In this document: positions 1 to 8,987 of the stretch, piece after piece
Layout: the number at the start of each line of letters is the position of its first letter
Position numbering within the stretch: the first letter of the stretch is position 1
Source: Tahibacter harae
GTDB taxonomy: Bacteria; Pseudomonadota; Gammaproteobacteria; Xanthomonadales; Rhodanobacteraceae
Direction of reading: 5' to 3'
DNA length: 64,000 nt
Assembly: GCF_024437735.1 (NCBI RefSeq)
Contig: NZ_JANFQO010000012.1
Location: 123,856-187,855, forward strand
Made by a program: the position numbers and the translations under genes
The notes under the pieces: generated by a model
Told to the model about the DNA's origin: nothing
Seen by the model: the letters and a program-made list of their open reading frames with translations, nothing else
The model's database searches: none

Positions 1-386
1 CTCACCGGCCAGTTCGTGCCCGCTGCCTGTATTGTCGTGATGTAGGGAACTTCCAGGTCCCAGTCGCCGAATGCATAGCGATTGCTGGTAAAGCCGCCGC
101 CGCCGCGATTTTCCACCGCGAAGCGGCGGCCGATGCTGACGGGTATTGCACTGTTGCCCGGCAGGCTGACGTCAGTCTGGACGAACTCGGTGGAACCGTT
201 GTAGAGGCTGACCGAATCGCCGAACAGGTTGTCGGTGAGCGGCGCGACGGTCTGGTCGGCCTCGATCAGCTTGGCGTATTCATCCTGGAAGGCGATGGTC
301 TGGCTGGCAGCCTGCTGGGCAGGCGCCAGGGCCAGGGCGTAGAGCAACAGCAGCGCGCGCCGCCGTTGGGAAAAAACTCGATGCAT
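1..386 (-). CDS. RHS repeat protein, N-terminal part (partial at window edge)
   Basis: Reading down from an ATG at 384-386, the frame stays open to the window edge (about 128 residues). A GGAG ribosome binding site lies about 7 nt upstream. The product begins with an arginine-rich stretch and hydrophobic core typical of a Sec signal peptide (MHRVFSQRRRALLLLYALAL, then PAQQAASQ). The mature start contains LFGDSVSLYNGSTEF and VSLPGNSAIPVSIGRRF. From family knowledge, this 'SLYNG ... LPGN ... VxxGRRF' pattern opens many RHS/YD-repeat proteins of Xanthomonadales, ahead of the YD-repeat barrel. The barrel and any toxin tip lie outside the window. Assignment to RHS is inference from the leader pattern, since no YD repeat is visible here. 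Confidence 0.7.
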   Translation of the reverse strand, partial: MHRVFSQRRRALLLLYALALAPAQQAASQTIAFQDEYAKLIEADQTVAPLTDNLFGDSVSLYNGSTEFVQTDVSLPGNSAIPVSIGRRFAVENRGGGGFTSNRYAFGDWDLEVPYITTIQAAGTNWPV

Positions 387-969
387 GGGCAACTCCGAGA
401 TAGTTCATTTCTGCCGGACGTCGAGCGACATCCGGCCCCCGATCACCGATCCCCGCGGCCGCGCCTCGCCCAGGGACCGGCCTCTGCCGTGACAGCAGTG
501 CCGGATGGGAGCGGAAACGAGGCGATAGACGGAGGGCTTCGCTGCAGCGGCCGTGCTTCCTGCACGGGGCTGCAGAAGAGCTTTACGGATTCGCGCGGAA
601 ATCATGATCAACCACCGTCTCAACGGCTGAGGTGACCGCCGCCGCAGGCAAAGGGCCTGCGGGGCTGCGCTCTCGCGCCCCGCAGCAGCGCGGCCGGCGG
701 CCGCCGATGTCCGGCCACCCTTGCGCCTGTTCTGTCTGCGCTGCCAGCACGTACGGGCGGACACGCGCCGCCTGTTGCCGGCACGGATCTGCACCAGGCG
801 GCCGCCGGACCATCGCCATCGCCGCGCGGCTTGGCCACAATCCACCTTTCTCGCCCCCGCTGCGGATTGCCATGATCGCGCCCAACCTTTTCCGCACCGC
901 CTGCGCCATCGCGCCGCAGCGGCAAGAACCCGCCCGCTGCGCCGGGACAGGCGCAGACGGCCGCGGCCC
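387..969. other. Intergenic region, no supported gene
   Basis: This divergent spacer separates the minus-strand RHS gene from the plus-strand mannosyltransferase. Several open frames cross it on both strands, but their translations are arginine/alanine/proline-rich shadows without a ribosome binding site or domain. The promoters of both flanking genes must lie here, but no convincing -35/-10 pair was picked out. Confidence 0.5.
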
Positions 970-2133
970 ATGAATGCGGCAACGACCGGCAGCCGCGGCT
1001 CGCGCGTGCTGGCCGCGCTGCGCCGGGAAGACCACCCCGCGCGCATCGCGCTGGTGATCCTGGCGCTGTACCTGCTCTCGCGCCTGGGCCTGATCGCGGT
1101 GGGCTCGCTGACGCGGCAGACCCTGGGCGATGGCGTGGCCGAGCCGCTGGCCAACCTGTTCTGCCGCTGGGACTGCGACTGGTATCTGCAGGTGCAGCGC
1201 AGCGGCTATTCCACGGCCAGCCTGGAGAACGGGCCGGGCATGACCAACTACTCGTTTTTTCCGCTGCTGCCGCTGCTCGCGCGCGGTGTCGGCGCACTGG
1301 GACTGGATGCGCTGCACGCATTGCTGCTCACCACCAACCTCTGTTTCATCGCCGCGCTGTTCTATGTGCAGCGCTACGCGGTGCTGGTGGGACTGTCGCT
1401 GCAGGCCAGCCTGATCGCCGTCGCCCTGCTCTGCTTCACGCCGCAGAGCTATGTGTTTTCCGCCGGCATCACCGAAAGCCTGTTCCTGCTGTTGCTGGTG
1501 ATGGCCATGTACCACCTGCGCCGGCGGCACTACCTCGTTTCCGGCCTGGCCGGGGCGCTACTTTCGGCGGCGCGGCCAAACGGGTTTTTCTTCCTGCTGT
1601 TCGCGCTGGCCTGGCTGGTGCAGGAGTTCGGTCCGCGCGTGTTCCTGCAGCCCTGGCGGCGGCCGGAGGCCTTCGTGCCGGTGGTGCTGGCGCCGCTGGG
1701 CCTGCTGCTGTTCTGGAGCTGGTGTTTCTACGCCACCGGCGATGCCTTCGCGCAGCAGACCACGATACGCCAGGGCTGGGGCTGGGCCGCCGACCTGCCC
1801 TGGCGTGTGATGGCCAATCACCTGCAGCAGGGCGGGCCCAGCCGCTTCTGGGCCATCTGCAGCCTGGTCGCGGCGGTGGTGTCGCTGGGGCTGCTGCGGC
1901 TGCGCCTGTATGCGGAATTCGCGCTGTGCGCCGGGCTGTTCGGCCTGTTCTGGATCTCGCTGATCTCCAACGCCATGCTGCGCTACTGCATCGTGCTGTT
2001 CCCGCTGTGGCTGGTGCTGGCCCACGCACTGGACCGCCGCCCGCTGGCGACGGCGGCGACGCTGGCCAGCTTCGGGCTGCTCGGCGGCTGGCTCATGGTC
2101 GCCTGGACGCTGGGAGCCTACGTCAGCCTATGA
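970..2133 (+). CDS. PIG-V-like mannosyltransferase family membrane protein
   Basis: Polytopic membrane protein of 387 aa, predicted to transfer a sugar from a polyprenyl-phosphate donor at the periplasmic face. The diagnostic stretch is RWDCDWYLQVQRSGY near residues 65-79, matching the 'RWD..WY..I...GY' signature of PIG-V/Gpi18-type glycosyltransferases, followed by TNYSFFPLLPLL. The Asp of RWD is the expected catalytic-site acid. About ten hydrophobic helices follow. The open frame extends upstream, but the upstream translation is arginine-rich noise, so the ATG at 970 is preferred although no strong ribosome binding site precedes it. It shares an ATGA overlap with the next gene and the two are probably co-translated. 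The acceptor (lipid, glycan or protein) cannot be read from the sequence. Confidence 0.75.
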   Translation: MNAATTGSRGSRVLAALRREDHPARIALVILALYLLSRLGLIAVGSLTRQTLGDGVAEPLANLFCRWDCDWYLQVQRSGYSTASLENGPGMTNYSFFPLLPLLARGVGALGLDALHALLLTTNLCFIAALFYVQRYAVLVGLSLQASLIAVALLCFTPQSYVFSAGITESLFLLLLVMAMYHLRRRHYLVSGLAGALLSAARPNGFFFLLFALAWLVQEFGPRVFLQPWRRPEAFVPVVLAPLGLLLFWSWCFYATGDAFAQQTTIRQGWGWAADLPWRVMANHLQQGGPSRFWAICSLVAAVVSLGLLRLRLYAEFALCAGLFGLFWISLISNAMLRYCIVLFPLWLVLAHALDRRPLATAATLASFGLLGGWLMVAWTLGAYVSL

Positions 2134-2735
2134 GCACCGATCCCGCCTGGCGCCGCTACACCTTGTTCGCCCTGCTTCTGCTGCTGGGGCTGATGTATCT
2201 GGCCGCGGTGAATCATTTCCGCCGCCACAGCCGCAATTTCCTCGACACCGAGGCACAGCGCCGCGCCGAGATCGCGCAATGGCCGCTGGCGCCGCGCAGC
2301 CTGCCGCAGCACTGGGTGTTCAGCGCCGGCCGCGAGGAAACCCGGCTGCTGGGCGCTGGCTGGTGGCCGGCCGAGGCCGACGGCACGAACCTGATCCATT
2401 CGCCCGGCCACGTGCTGCTGCCGCTGTTCCTGCTCCCGGGCGACCTGCGCCTGGAGCTGAGCCTGGATGCCTACCGTCTGCCGCCGGGCACGGCGATCAG
2501 CGCGCGCGTGGACGGGCAGGAACTGGCGCGCTGGCCGGCAGGTACGGAAAGACGCATCGCGGACGCCAGCCTGGTCGTGCCGGCCGCGCGCGTGCGGCGC
2601 GCGCCCATCGATCTGGAATTGCAGATCGTCGGCGCACTGCAGCCCCTGCCCTACGATCCGTTCACGCGGCCGCAGCACAAGCGGTTGCTGGTCCTGCGCG
2701 AACTGCGCATCAGCGCGGCCGCAGCGCAGCAATAA
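2130..2735 (+). CDS. Hypothetical single-pass membrane protein, partner of the mannosyltransferase
   Basis: A 201-aa product beginning MSTDPAWRRY, followed by one hydrophobic helix (about residues 11-27) and an extracytoplasmic domain. That domain looks beta-rich, with alternating short strands such as LRLELSLDAYRLPPGTA and ISARVDGQELARW. The start overlaps the stop of the mannosyltransferase by 4 nt (ATGA), so translational coupling and a shared role in periplasmic glycosylation are likely. No family was recognised. The C-terminal part, with its 'preferred-conformation' strand pattern and the ELQIVGAL strand, could be a jelly-roll or carbohydrate-binding-like domain, but that is only a guess from strand periodicity. 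Confidence 0.65.
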   Translation: MSTDPAWRRYTLFALLLLLGLMYLAAVNHFRRHSRNFLDTEAQRRAEIAQWPLAPRSLPQHWVFSAGREETRLLGAGWWPAEADGTNLIHSPGHVLLPLFLLPGDLRLELSLDAYRLPPGTAISARVDGQELARWPAGTERRIADASLVVPAARVRRAPIDLELQIVGALQPLPYDPFTRPQHKRLLVLRELRISAAAAQQ

Positions 2736-2771
2736 TCGTCGATAAATTACTTTTCCATTTGGCGCATTGTA

Positions 2772-3404
2772 TTAATGCTGCCAGCCGGCCGTCACCGTCC
2801 ACAGCGCCGTCAGCAGCAGCAATGCGCCCACGCCGCGGTTGAGCAGCAGCCCGCCGCTGGGCCGCCGCTGCAGCCAGTCGCGGCCGCCGGCCAGGCCCAG
2901 GGCCAGGCCGCCGTATATGCCGGCCTGGGTCACGGCGATGATCGTCCACAGCACCAGCGCCTGCAGCCAGACCGCGCCGCGCTGCGGGTCGATGAACTGC
3001 GGAAAGATGGCCAGCATGAACAGATAGGCCTTGGGGTTGAGCAGCGAGGTCAGCGCACCGCGCAACACGGCGCTGCGGTCGGACAGGCGCGGCGCCTGCG
3101 CCTCCAGCACCGCGGCGCTGCGGCTGCGCAGCAGGGATACGCCGATCCAGGCCAGGTAGACCGCGCCGGCCAGCAGCACCGCGTTGAACAGACCCGGCAC
3201 CAGCTTGATGAGCAGACCTATGCCGCAGGCCGCCGCAATCACATGGCAGATGCCGCCGGCGACAATGCCGGCCAGGGCGAGCAGGCCCTGGCGGCGCCCG
3301 CCGACCAGGGAGCTGCCGGCGATATAGGCCATGTCCATGCCGGGCAGGATGACCACGGCCAGTACGATGAGAAAGAACAGCCACAGCTGGGTCAGGCTCT
3401 GCAT
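2772..3404 (-). CDS. LysE/RhtB family amino-acid exporter
   Basis: A 210-aa inner-membrane transporter of the LysE superfamily. It starts MQSLTQLWLFFLIVLAVVILPGMDM, with the typical N-terminal helix ending in a PG(M/P)D-like motif. A second conserved block is LTSLLNPKAYLFMLAIFPQF (about residues 121-140), the family's 'NPKA.LFF...FPQF' motif. Six hydrophobic segments fit the usual 200-210-aa size. The frame is open a further 28 codons upstream, but those residues are a charged, Arg/Gly-rich run unlike the family, so the internal ATG at 3404 is preferred. It converges on the preceding operon with a 36-nt gap. The substrate (lysine, threonine, homoserine lactones or others) cannot be assigned. 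Confidence 0.88.
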   Translation of the reverse strand: MQSLTQLWLFFLIVLAVVILPGMDMAYIAGSSLVGGRRQGLLALAGIVAGGICHVIAAACGIGLLIKLVPGLFNAVLLAGAVYLAWIGVSLLRSRSAAVLEAQAPRLSDRSAVLRGALTSLLNPKAYLFMLAIFPQFIDPQRGAVWLQALVLWTIIAVTQAGIYGGLALGLAGGRDWLQRRPSGGLLLNRGVGALLLLTALWTVTAGWQH

Positions 3405-3620
3405 GCGGCCACCGCCAGCTGCTGCACCGGGCGCTTCGCGCCAGCAGAAGGCCTGGCCCCGGCATGCGCCGCGCCGCCGGGACCGCACCCGGCCGGCGCG
3501 AACGCGCCAACCACCCGGAACACGCCTGTCATTCTTCTGATCGCCATGATCCGCTCTGCGGGTTTCGACCGCGGCAGTCTGCCCGCGAATCAGGACCAGT
3601 CCGGACCTGATTCGCCACAG

Positions 3621-4976
3621 TCAGTTGAAGCCGTTATCGAAGATTACGTCCGCATGGGTCAGGCGGGCGAGCACCATGTCGGTCGTCTTGGGCGTGGCGC
3701 CGGTCGCCAGTTCGCTGGGGCCGGCAAGGATCACGCGGCCGAGTTGCAGGCCCAGCGCCAGCGTGCGCTCGCTGCGCAGCGGATTCAGTCCCCCGGCCGG
3801 GCGCGCCACACCGTTGAGGCCGAAGTTCGCGGCGAAATCGCCGCCCGGCGTCAGCTTGGCCACCGCCGCCTCGTAGGACTGGTCGCCGTTGAGGCCTACG
3901 CGGCCGCCGACGTAGACGTCGCCTTGTGCGTCGGTCAGCACCGCGTCGCAGGAAGCACTGTCCAGCGCCGCGCCGTTGAAGCGCACGGTGCGGCGGCCGT
4001 TGGAGCCCGGACCGAAACCGAAGTCCGGCTGCATGGTGCGGTTGAGGCGGAACGCCATGCAGTCGGACTTGCCGCCGGCGGTCTCTATCGTGCCTGCCAC
4101 GTAGATCTCGCTGCTGCCGCGGAACACGATCGCGCGGGCTTCCTCGCTGCCGTTGGCGACGTTGTTGGCGTTGTAGAGATAGGTCTGGATGGTCGATACG
4201 CCCAGGCGCGCGACGATCAGGGCCGAATCGCCGGTGACGAAGCGTTGCGAGCCGGCGAAGTAGACGTCGCCCAACGGCGCATCGAAGGCCACGGCATTGA
4301 TGAATACATTGTCGAGATTCGGCACGTCGTTGATGGCCGGCGCCTGGCCGGGATCGACGTCCAGCGGCGTAACCCGGCCATCGAACGCGCGGAACGAGTT
4401 CGTCGTGAAGTTGTAGGCACTGCCGCCGACGAGGATGCGGCCGTCGGCCAGCGGCTGGAGGCCGGCCACGAGGATGCCGCTGGCGGCGAAGGCCGGCGGC
4501 GGGATGCTGACGCAACCGGTCTGGCTGGTGTAGCCGGCCGTCGAGAACGTCGGATCCAGCGTGCCGTCCTGGCGTATGCGGCAGAGCAGCAGGTGATAGG
4601 CGCCATTGCGGAAGTCGCTCGCGGCCAGCAGGGTCTTGTCCGTGCGCGCGTCATAGCGCAGCAGCGGCCGGTACAGCGTGCCGGTGCTCGTGATCTGCAG
4701 CAGGTCGCCCGCGGCAAAGCGGGTATCGGGGTGGCCGTCGCGGTTGAGCGCGCCCACCACGATGTCGTGGACCGTCGTCGGCCGCGAGGCGGCGAAGACG
4801 GTACTGCCGTTGGGCAGTACGGTGAGCGCCTGCGGCCCGGGCGCGCCGGCGCCGGTCAGGCGGGCGTAGCCGTAGCTGGCATAGCTGGGATCAAGGTCAC
4901 CGGCAGCGGCGGCCGGACCGCCGGGCATCAGGCAGAAGCAGAAGATCGCGCGGGTGATCCAGGAAAGAAAGGACAT
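3621..4976 (-). CDS. Secreted delta-60 repeat (beta-propeller-like) protein
   Basis: A 451-aa protein beginning MSFLSWITRAIFCFC, a signal peptide that ends near PAAAAG. The mature protein opens with GDLDPSYASYGYARL and repeats units of the type 'DGTLDPTFS..GY', 'ADGRILVGGSA', 'QGDVYVGGRVG' and 'PGGDFAANFGLNG'. These match the delta-60 repeat ('LD.tFG..G......', 'dGkilvaG'), which folds into beta-propellers in secreted proteins. Six or so repeats are visible across residues 30-440. The start at 4976 is chosen over one 18 nt upstream because a GGAG motif sits 6 nt before it. It stands alone, divergent from nothing close. The function is unknown; such proteins are usually extracellular or cell-surface. 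Confidence 0.75.
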   Translation of the reverse strand: MSFLSWITRAIFCFCLMPGGPAAAAGDLDPSYASYGYARLTGAGAPGPQALTVLPNGSTVFAASRPTTVHDIVVGALNRDGHPDTRFAAGDLLQITSTGTLYRPLLRYDARTDKTLLAASDFRNGAYHLLLCRIRQDGTLDPTFSTAGYTSQTGCVSIPPPAFAASGILVAGLQPLADGRILVGGSAYNFTTNSFRAFDGRVTPLDVDPGQAPAINDVPNLDNVFINAVAFDAPLGDVYFAGSQRFVTGDSALIVARLGVSTIQTYLYNANNVANGSEEARAIVFRGSSEIYVAGTIETAGGKSDCMAFRLNRTMQPDFGFGPGSNGRRTVRFNGAALDSASCDAVLTDAQGDVYVGGRVGLNGDQSYEAAVAKLTPGGDFAANFGLNGVARPAGGLNPLRSERTLALGLQLGRVILAGPSELATGATPKTTDMVLARLTHADVIFDNGFN

Positions 4977-5110
4977 GGCAGGCTCCGTAGGCAATGCCGC
5001 CGGCGGCGGCTTCGGAACGGAGCCTGGGCCTGCCCCCGGCGGCCTGCTTCACTGCCGCCCAGGAACAAGTTAACAGCAACATCACAGAGTTCCAGATCAC
5101 TGATCCGAAA

Positions 5111-6976
5111 CTATTTTTTTTCGCGCAGCTGCAGGCAGGCGCTCAGCCGCAGCGGGTTCGGATAAGGCGGATCGGTGCGGCACGGGGCGACAGGCGCGCC
5201 CAGGCGCGCGGCCAGCAGCAGCGCGTCCTCGGCGCTGTAGGTCTGCCGCACGCCGCGCTCGACGGCCAGGTCCAGCTCGCGCCGTGCCTGTTCCGGCTGG
5301 CCCCGGGCCTGCGCCTGCCAACCGCGCAGCAGCTCGGCGACACCGGCGAAGGCCGGGTCGTCGGCAATGTCGGCAGCCACGGCCCGCAGGTCGCCGGGCA
5401 GGGCGAGCTGGTTTTCCAGCGCGACCAGCAGCAGCGCCGGGCGCATCCACAGATGCGGCGCCAGCTGCCAGGCCTCGGCCAGCAATGCCGAGGCGCGGCC
5501 GGCTTCGCCGCGGCGCGCCTCCATGACCGCCTGCAAGCCCAGCGCCGTGGCCACGCAGTCAAAACGGCCGCGGTCCTGGCAGAGCCGGCGCGTGGCCGAC
5601 AGCCGCGGCAGCGTGTCGGCGCTGGCCGCCTCGAACGCGGCAATACCGGCCAGCTCGGTGGCCATGATCTGGCGGAGATAGTCGCCGGCCTGCTGGGCAT
5701 GGCGGGCGCTTTCGTCCAGCGCCGCGACGGCCTCGGCCAGGCGCCCGGCGCTGTAGGCCTCGCGGCCCTGCAGGTAGGTGCGCAGCGTCGGATTGCCGGC
5801 GATGGCCGGCAGCGCGCGCGCCATCGCCGCGACAGCCGGGTCGCCGAGCGACAGGCGATCGGCAAGCACGTCGGCCAGCAAGCCTGCCTCGGGCCCGCGT
5901 GTCGGCACCTGCTGGAGCGAGCGCAGCGCGCCGGCGAAGTCGCGGTCGGCCAGCAGCACATGGGCGCGGGCGTACTGCATGCGCCAGGCCGCCGGGCGCA
6001 GCTCCAGCGCGGCATTGAGCGCGCCGCGGTAAGAGTCGTTGCCGCTGCGGGTCACGAAATAGTCGACGAACAGGCGCAGATAGGGCGGGGTGTCCGGGCG
6101 CAGCCGCGCCCGCGCCGCACGGCCCCAGGCGGCCGCCTCCTCCGGCGCCGTATGCGAGCGCCACCACGCCAGCATGGCCGCGGGCACCGGCGTAGCCAGA
6201 TCGCTCGCGTGCAGGCTGCGCATCAGCGCGATCGCCCGCTCGCGGTCGCCGGCTTCCTCGGCGGCGAAGGCCGCGCGGGCGATGCCCGCCGTTTCCCTGC
6301 GGTCGGCCTGCAGGTCGCTCTCGCGCAGGGCATAGCCGTCGAAGATCAGCGGATCGCGCAGCAGCCAGGCGGCCAGGCCGGCCGCGAGCGCCGCCAGCAC
6401 CAGCACCGCGGCGAGAACTCGCCGGCGCGGCGCGGCCGGGCCCCCAGGGCTGGCCACGGGCTGCGGTACCGCCGCGTCCTTCGCCCGGGGCGCCGCGGCA
6501 TCCCCTGCCGGCTGTGGCGGCCCGGGCGGCAACGGCCCGGCCTGCTCCACGGCCGGCGGCACCGGCGCGGCGGACGGTTCGGCGCCGGACGGCTCGGGGA
6601 GCGCCTTGCGCGGGCTGCGCTGGAAGTCGAACTCGGTGCTGACCGGCGCCTCCAGCCGCACGCCGCTGCGGCGCAGCGTGGTGACTAGGCTGCCGTACGG
6701 CCCCAGCAGCGAGCGCAGGCGCCAGATCAGCTGCGACAGCGCCGAATCCGAGACAGTCTGGCCACCGGGCCAAAGTGCGTCGAACAGTTCCTGCCGGGTC
6801 AGCAGGCGTCCCTCGGATTCGCAGAGGATCTGCAGCAACTGCAACAGCAGCGGGGTCGCGCCCACGTCGTTGCCGTCGATGGACAGGCTGCCGCGGCGCA
6901 GGTCCAGCGCCACGCCGGCGAAGCGATAGCCCACGACACGCGGCTCGGGCGCGCGGGAAGACTCGGGTAAGGCCAT
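5111..6976 (-). CDS. CadC-like membrane-anchored winged-helix regulator with TPR-like C-terminus
   Basis: About 621 aa. Residues 15-95 form an OmpR/CadC-type winged helix: LLQLLQILCESEGRLLTRQE, then ELFDALWPGG, SDSALSQLIWRLR and a wing ending in RRSGVRLEAP. A proline/alanine-rich linker (about 110-185) leads to a single transmembrane helix (ALVVLAALAAGLAAWLL-like, about 188-208). The remaining 400 residues are helical, with A/L/R-rich pairs of helices and TPR spacing. This is the ToxR/CadC layout: cytoplasmic DNA binding, periplasmic sensing. There are two possible starts, ATG at 6976 and GTG at 7000; neither has a clear ribosome binding site, and the ATG is chosen. It is divergent from the WYL regulator gene. 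Target genes and signal are unknown. Confidence 0.82.
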   Translation of the reverse strand: MALPESSRAPEPRVVGYRFAGVALDLRRGSLSIDGNDVGATPLLLQLLQILCESEGRLLTRQELFDALWPGGQTVSDSALSQLIWRLRSLLGPYGSLVTTLRRSGVRLEAPVSTEFDFQRSPRKALPEPSGAEPSAAPVPPAVEQAGPLPPGPPQPAGDAAAPRAKDAAVPQPVASPGGPAAPRRRVLAAVLVLAALAAGLAAWLLRDPLIFDGYALRESDLQADRRETAGIARAAFAAEEAGDRERAIALMRSLHASDLATPVPAAMLAWWRSHTAPEEAAAWGRAARARLRPDTPPYLRLFVDYFVTRSGNDSYRGALNAALELRPAAWRMQYARAHVLLADRDFAGALRSLQQVPTRGPEAGLLADVLADRLSLGDPAVAAMARALPAIAGNPTLRTYLQGREAYSAGRLAEAVAALDESARHAQQAGDYLRQIMATELAGIAAFEAASADTLPRLSATRRLCQDRGRFDCVATALGLQAVMEARRGEAGRASALLAEAWQLAPHLWMRPALLLVALENQLALPGDLRAVAADIADDPAFAGVAELLRGWQAQARGQPEQARRELDLAVERGVRQTYSAEDALLLAARLGAPVAPCRTDPPYPNPLRLSACLQLREKK

Positions 6977-7141
6977 CGGTCGGTCGGGCACGGGGATCAC
7001 GGTGATCGTAGCGAAGGCGCCGCCGCGCCGGTAAGTCCGGGATAATGCTCAAATGCGGGCGGAATTGGCCCTGATTCAAACTAAGCTTAAGCCGCTGGCG
7101 CAGACAAGACCGTCCTGCCCCGAGCCGGAGCCACCTGCCGC

Positions 7142-8098
7142 ATGAGCCACCCCGCCTCCCGCGTACTGACCGTCCTCGAACTGCTGCAGGCCCATGGCCG
7201 CATCAGCGGCGTGGAGCTGGCGCAGCGGCTGGAGGTCGATGTGCGCACGGTGCGGCGCTATATCCGCGTGCTGGAGGACATCGGCATCCCCATCACCGCC
7301 GAGCGCGGCCGCTACGGCGCCTACTCGCTGGTGCCGGGCTTCAAGCTGCCGCCGCTGATGTTCGGCGACGACGAGGCCCTGGCCCTGTCGCTGGGCCTGC
7401 TCGCCGCGCGCCGGCTCGGCCTGGCCGATGCAGCGCCGGCCGTGGCCAGCGCCCAGGCCAAGCTGGAACGGGTGATGCCGGCCAATCTGCAGCGGCGCGT
7501 GCGCGCGGTGGCCGAGACGGTGACCCTGGACCTCAGCCACCCGGTCACCGCGACCGATACCGAAGCCCTGCTGGAACTCAGCGCCGCGGCCCAGGGCCAG
7601 CGCCGGGTGCGGCTGGACTACCGCGCCGCCGACGGCGTTACCAGCCGGCGCGATTTCGACACCTACGGCCTGACCTGGCGCAGCGGCCGCTGGTATGCGC
7701 TGGGTCATTGCCACCTGCGCCGCGACCTGCGCTCATTCCGCCTGGACCGCATCGTCAGCGTGCTGCCGCTGGACCAGAGTTTCGGCCGGCCGGCCAATTT
7801 CGACGCCGCGGCACAGCTTGCGCTGGGCCTGGCCAGCATGCCGCGGGCGGTCGCGGTCGAGGTGCTGCTGTATACCGACCTCGCCGGCGTCCAGGCCGAA
7901 TTCCTCGGCAGCATAGGCGTGTTCGAGGCTGTGCCCGAAGGCGTGCGCCTGCGCGGCGGCACCGACTGCCTGGACTGGTTCGCCCGCCAGCTTGCGCGCC
8001 TGCCGTTCCGTTTCGAGATCGTCGCGCCGGACGCGCTGCGCGAGGCCCTGGCCACGCACGTGGCGCAGTTGCAGCAGGCGGCGCAGCCGCGCGCCTGA
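7142..8098 (+). CDS. YafY/DeoR-type HTH transcriptional regulator with WYL domain
   Basis: A 318-aa soluble regulator. The N-terminal helix-turn-helix is clear: LTVLELLQAHGRISGVELAQRL, then LEVDVRTVRRYIRVLEDIGIPI (residues about 8-45), the HTH_11 pattern. The C-terminal half carries the WYL signature region: WRSGRWYALGHCHLRRDLRSFRLDRI (about 178-203), where WYL modules bind a ligand or nucleic acid, followed by a WCX-type extension to the end. Length and domain order match the standard YafY family. It is divergently oriented from the CadC-like gene across a 165-nt spacer. The regulated genes and ligand are not apparent. Confidence 0.9.
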   Translation: MSHPASRVLTVLELLQAHGRISGVELAQRLEVDVRTVRRYIRVLEDIGIPITAERGRYGAYSLVPGFKLPPLMFGDDEALALSLGLLAARRLGLADAAPAVASAQAKLERVMPANLQRRVRAVAETVTLDLSHPVTATDTEALLELSAAAQGQRRVRLDYRAADGVTSRRDFDTYGLTWRSGRWYALGHCHLRRDLRSFRLDRIVSVLPLDQSFGRPANFDAAAQLALGLASMPRAVAVEVLLYTDLAGVQAEFLGSIGVFEAVPEGVRLRGGTDCLDWFARQLARLPFRFEIVAPDALREALATHVAQLQQAAQPRA

Positions 8099-8345
8099 GC
8101 GCCGGCGAGGTACAGCGCAACATTCCCGCAACAGCCGCTTCGACGCGGATTCAGGCACGACAGCGCTGCCGTCTTCAGCGCGACGGCAGCGGTACGCCGA
8201 CACCTGCGCGCGGCGCGCCCGTGCCCTGCGTTCCGGCGCCGGCCCAGGCGCGCCGGTGCGGCGGCGCCGCGCAAATCCGCACGTTCCACGACAGATCGCC
8301 GCACGAACGCGCGTGTTCGGCCGGCTCACGTAGAATCGCCCCCTC

Positions 8346-8987
8346 ATGAATACTCCGCGCAAGCCCAACCCTCTGCTCACCCTGCTCGGCGGCCTGCTGC
8401 AAACCGCCCTGAATCGCGCCCTGGCGCTGGACCCCGATACCCGCGCCCAGCTGCGCCGCCTGGACGGCCGCGCCCTCAGCGTGACATTCCGCGATACGCC
8501 GCTCGCGCTGCGCCTGCAGGTGGCGGGCGAACGGCTCGAAGTCGGCCCGGCCTTCGCCGGCGACAGCGCACTGCGCGTCGCGGCCTCGCCGGGCAGCCTG
8601 ATCGGCCTGCTGCTGCGCCGCGGCGACGAGGGCGCCATCGCGCCGGGCAAGGTCGAGATCGCCGGCGACGCCGAACTCGCACGCCGGCTGGAAAAGATCG
8701 CCGGCGGCTATCGTCCGGATTTCGAGGAAGCCTTCAGCCGCGTGTTCGGCGACGTGATCGGGGTGAAGCTGGCGCAGGGCTTCGCCGGTGCATTGCGCTT
8801 TGCACGCGAGCGCGGCGAGGCGCTGCTGCGCGACGGGGCGGACTACCTGCGCGAGGAAAGCGGCGACCTGATCGCGCCGGCGGAAATGGAAGAATTCCTC
8901 GACGGCGTCGACGGCCTGCGCGAACGCGCCGAGCGCCTGGAAGCGCGCCTGAGCCGGCTGCGCGCCGCCGCGGAAAAGCGCGCATGA
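8346..8987 (+). CDS. ubiJ: Ubiquinone biosynthesis accessory factor UbiJ (SCP2 domain)
   Basis: A 213-aa soluble protein with an N-terminal SCP2-like lipid-binding domain (residues about 10-110, e.g. [19 protein letters not shown] and [16 protein letters not shown]) and a C-terminal helical tail (about 150-210) with heptad-like charge. In E. coli, UbiJ binds ubiquinone intermediates and organises the aerobic Ubi complex with UbiK. Its stop overlaps the start of ubiB in an ATGA, the conserved ubiJ-ubiB order. UbiE, often just upstream in other proteobacteria, is not present here. The start at 8346 is preceded by a weak ribosome binding site. Confidence 0.88.
   Translation: MNTPRKPNPLLTLLGGLLQTALNRALALDPDTRAQLRRLDGRALSVTFRDTPLALRLQVAGERLEVGPAFAGDSALRVAASPGSLIGLLLRRGDEGAIAPGKVEIAGDAELARRLEKIAGGYRPDFEEAFSRVFGDVIGVKLAQGFAGALRFARERGEALLRDGADYLREESGDLIAPAEMEEFLDGVDGLRERAERLEARLSRLRAAAEKRA

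Noticed and set aside
1722..2129. Longer start for the small membrane protein at 2130
   Set aside because: The upstream part is an out-of-frame shadow of the mannosyltransferase; the ATGA overlap marks the true start.
8099..8345. Possible small gene between the WYL regulator and ubiJ
   Set aside because: Open frames exist on both strands, but none has a ribosome binding site or plausible composition.
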